Shown here piece after piece: positions 6,400-7,061 of a stretch of 7,061 bases of DNA. The position numbers were made by a program, and so were the translations under genes. Each line of letters opens with the position of its first letter. The first letter of the stretch is position 1. Origin of the DNA: Pseudomonadota bacterium. Lineage in GTDB: Bacteria > Pseudomonadota > Alphaproteobacteria > Reyranellales > Reyranellaceae. A model generated the notes under the pieces. It did no database searches. It had not been told where the DNA came from and saw only the letters and a program-made list of their open reading frames with translations. The stretch covers positions 1-7,061 of the forward strand of contig JAEZHS010000780.1 in the NCBI GenBank assembly GCA_023436825.1, given 5' to 3'.

Positions 6400-7061
6400 C
6401 AGCGCCGCCGAACAGGCGATCAACGACTTCCAGGGCGAAACCGACGAGATCACCGGTCAGCCGGAACCCGTCGCCGCACGGGCGGTCGTCTGGGCGCTCG
6501 CCGGGATGGTGGTGCTGTTCATCGTCCTGGCGTCGGTGCTGAAGCTCGACCGCGTGGTCAGCGCGCAGGGGCGCGTCGTGTCCCAATCGCCGACCATCGT
6601 CGTGCAGCCGCTGGAAATCTCGATCATCCGCAGCCTGAACGCCCGCGCGGGCCAGACCGTGCGGCGCGGACAGGTCCTGGCGACGCTCGATCCGACCTTC
6701 TCGGCGGCCGACGTTGCCCAGCTCGAACGGCAGTCGTCCAAGCTGATGGCCGAGATCGCCCGCATGAACGCCGAGGCCAAGAGCCAGCCCTTCATGGCCG
6801 CCGGCGACGATCCGGACATGCAGCTGGAAGAGTCGATCTGGCGCTACCGGCAGGCGGAATACACGGCCAAGCTGGCCAACTTCGACCAGCGCATGGCCAC
6901 CCTGCAGGCGACGATCAAGAGAAACCAGGCGGACGCCGAGCATTACCGCTCCCGCCTGAAGATCGTCGGCGAGATCGAGACGATGCGCCGGACGCTGGAA
7001 AGGAACCAGACCGGCAGCCGCCTGAACTCGCTGATCGCCAGCGACACCCGCGTGGAGACGG
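6362..7061 (+). CDS. Type I secretion membrane fusion protein, HlyD family (3' end outside window)
   Basis: Periplasmic adaptor anchored in the inner membrane that links the ABC transporter to a TolC-like outer-membrane channel. The visible 233 residues show a cytoplasmic N-terminal segment of about 40 residues, one membrane span (about 42-60, WALAGMVVLFIVLASVL), the start of a beta-barrel/lipoyl region (about 68-110, including QGRVVSQSPTIVVQPLE and GQTVRRGQVLATLDPT, the lipoyl-type half motif), then a long charged, Leu-rich helical hairpin region (about 114 onward) with Ala, Glu, Arg and Gln heptad-like patterns. HlyD proteins are normally 430-480 residues, so about half is present. The frame stays open to the window edge. 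ATG 6362 lies within the last codons of the transporter gene, with GGGAAG about eight bases upstream, so the two are translated from one mRNA. Confidence 0.93.
   Translation, partial: MTALLLRRPQTPDSAAEQAINDFQGETDEITGQPEPVAARAVVWALAGMVVLFIVLASVLKLDRVVSAQGRVVSQSPTIVVQPLEISIIRSLNARAGQTVRRGQVLATLDPTFSAADVAQLERQSSKLMAEIARMNAEAKSQPFMAAGDDPDMQLEESIWRYRQAEYTAKLANFDQRMATLQATIKRNQADAEHYRSRLKIVGEIETMRRTLERNQTGSRLNSLIASDTRVET

Noticed and set aside
3958..6453. An 831-codon open frame on the minus strand opposite the secretion transporter gene
   Set aside because: It is antisense to a gene with every ABC transporter motif, and its translation is low-complexity His, Asp, Arg, Gly and Ala. Strong G/C third-base bias keeps the complementary frame free of stops.

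Overview
The window comes from a GC-rich Gram-negative bacterium, most likely an alphaproteobacterium. An Azospirillum/Rhodospirillales-type genome would fit the codon use and gene content, but this is an inference from sequence style and not an identification. All confident genes lie on the + strand and fall into two blocks separated by about 700 bp of poorly coding DNA.

Block 1 (1-3450) belongs to a cell-surface polysaccharide cluster. It begins inside the C-terminal half of a GDP-mannose 4,6-dehydratase (gmd). After a 198-bp gap come an ABC-2 polysaccharide exporter permease (wzm-like, 786-1643) and its ATPase (wzt-like, 1644-2426), joined stop-to-start. A GDP-L-fucose synthase (fcl, 2470-3450) closes the block. 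Gmd and Fcl together convert GDP-D-mannose to GDP-L-fucose. The Wzm/Wzt pair would flip a finished, lipid-linked glycan across the inner membrane. The ATPase is short and lacks the C-terminal carbohydrate-binding domain of O9a-type Wzt.

The interblock region (3451-4158) has no gene I can name. It holds a 22-bp inverted repeat just after fcl, a 12-bp tandem repeat (3601-3648), two weak minus-strand open frames (one with an HLDA tetrapeptide repeat, one lacking a start codon), and an AT-rich patch (3901-4000, 44% GC by direct count). It ends in a probable promoter and leader for the next operon, where a 15-bp tandem duplication carries the ribosome-binding site and start codon.

Block 2 (4159-7061) encodes the inner-membrane part of a type I secretion system. 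It has an HlyB-like ABC transporter with a degenerate, non-catalytic C39-like N-terminal domain (4159-6399) and an overlapping HlyD-family membrane fusion protein (6362 to beyond the window end). The secreted substrate and the outer-membrane TolC partner are not in view. A GDP-mannose-derived glycan exporter beside a type I secretion system recalls loci where a secreted RTX or S-layer protein is held by a surface polysaccharide, but nothing here proves that link.

No tRNA, rRNA, CRISPR array or intact mobile element was seen. The genes belong to known families. The less explained material is the interblock DNA.
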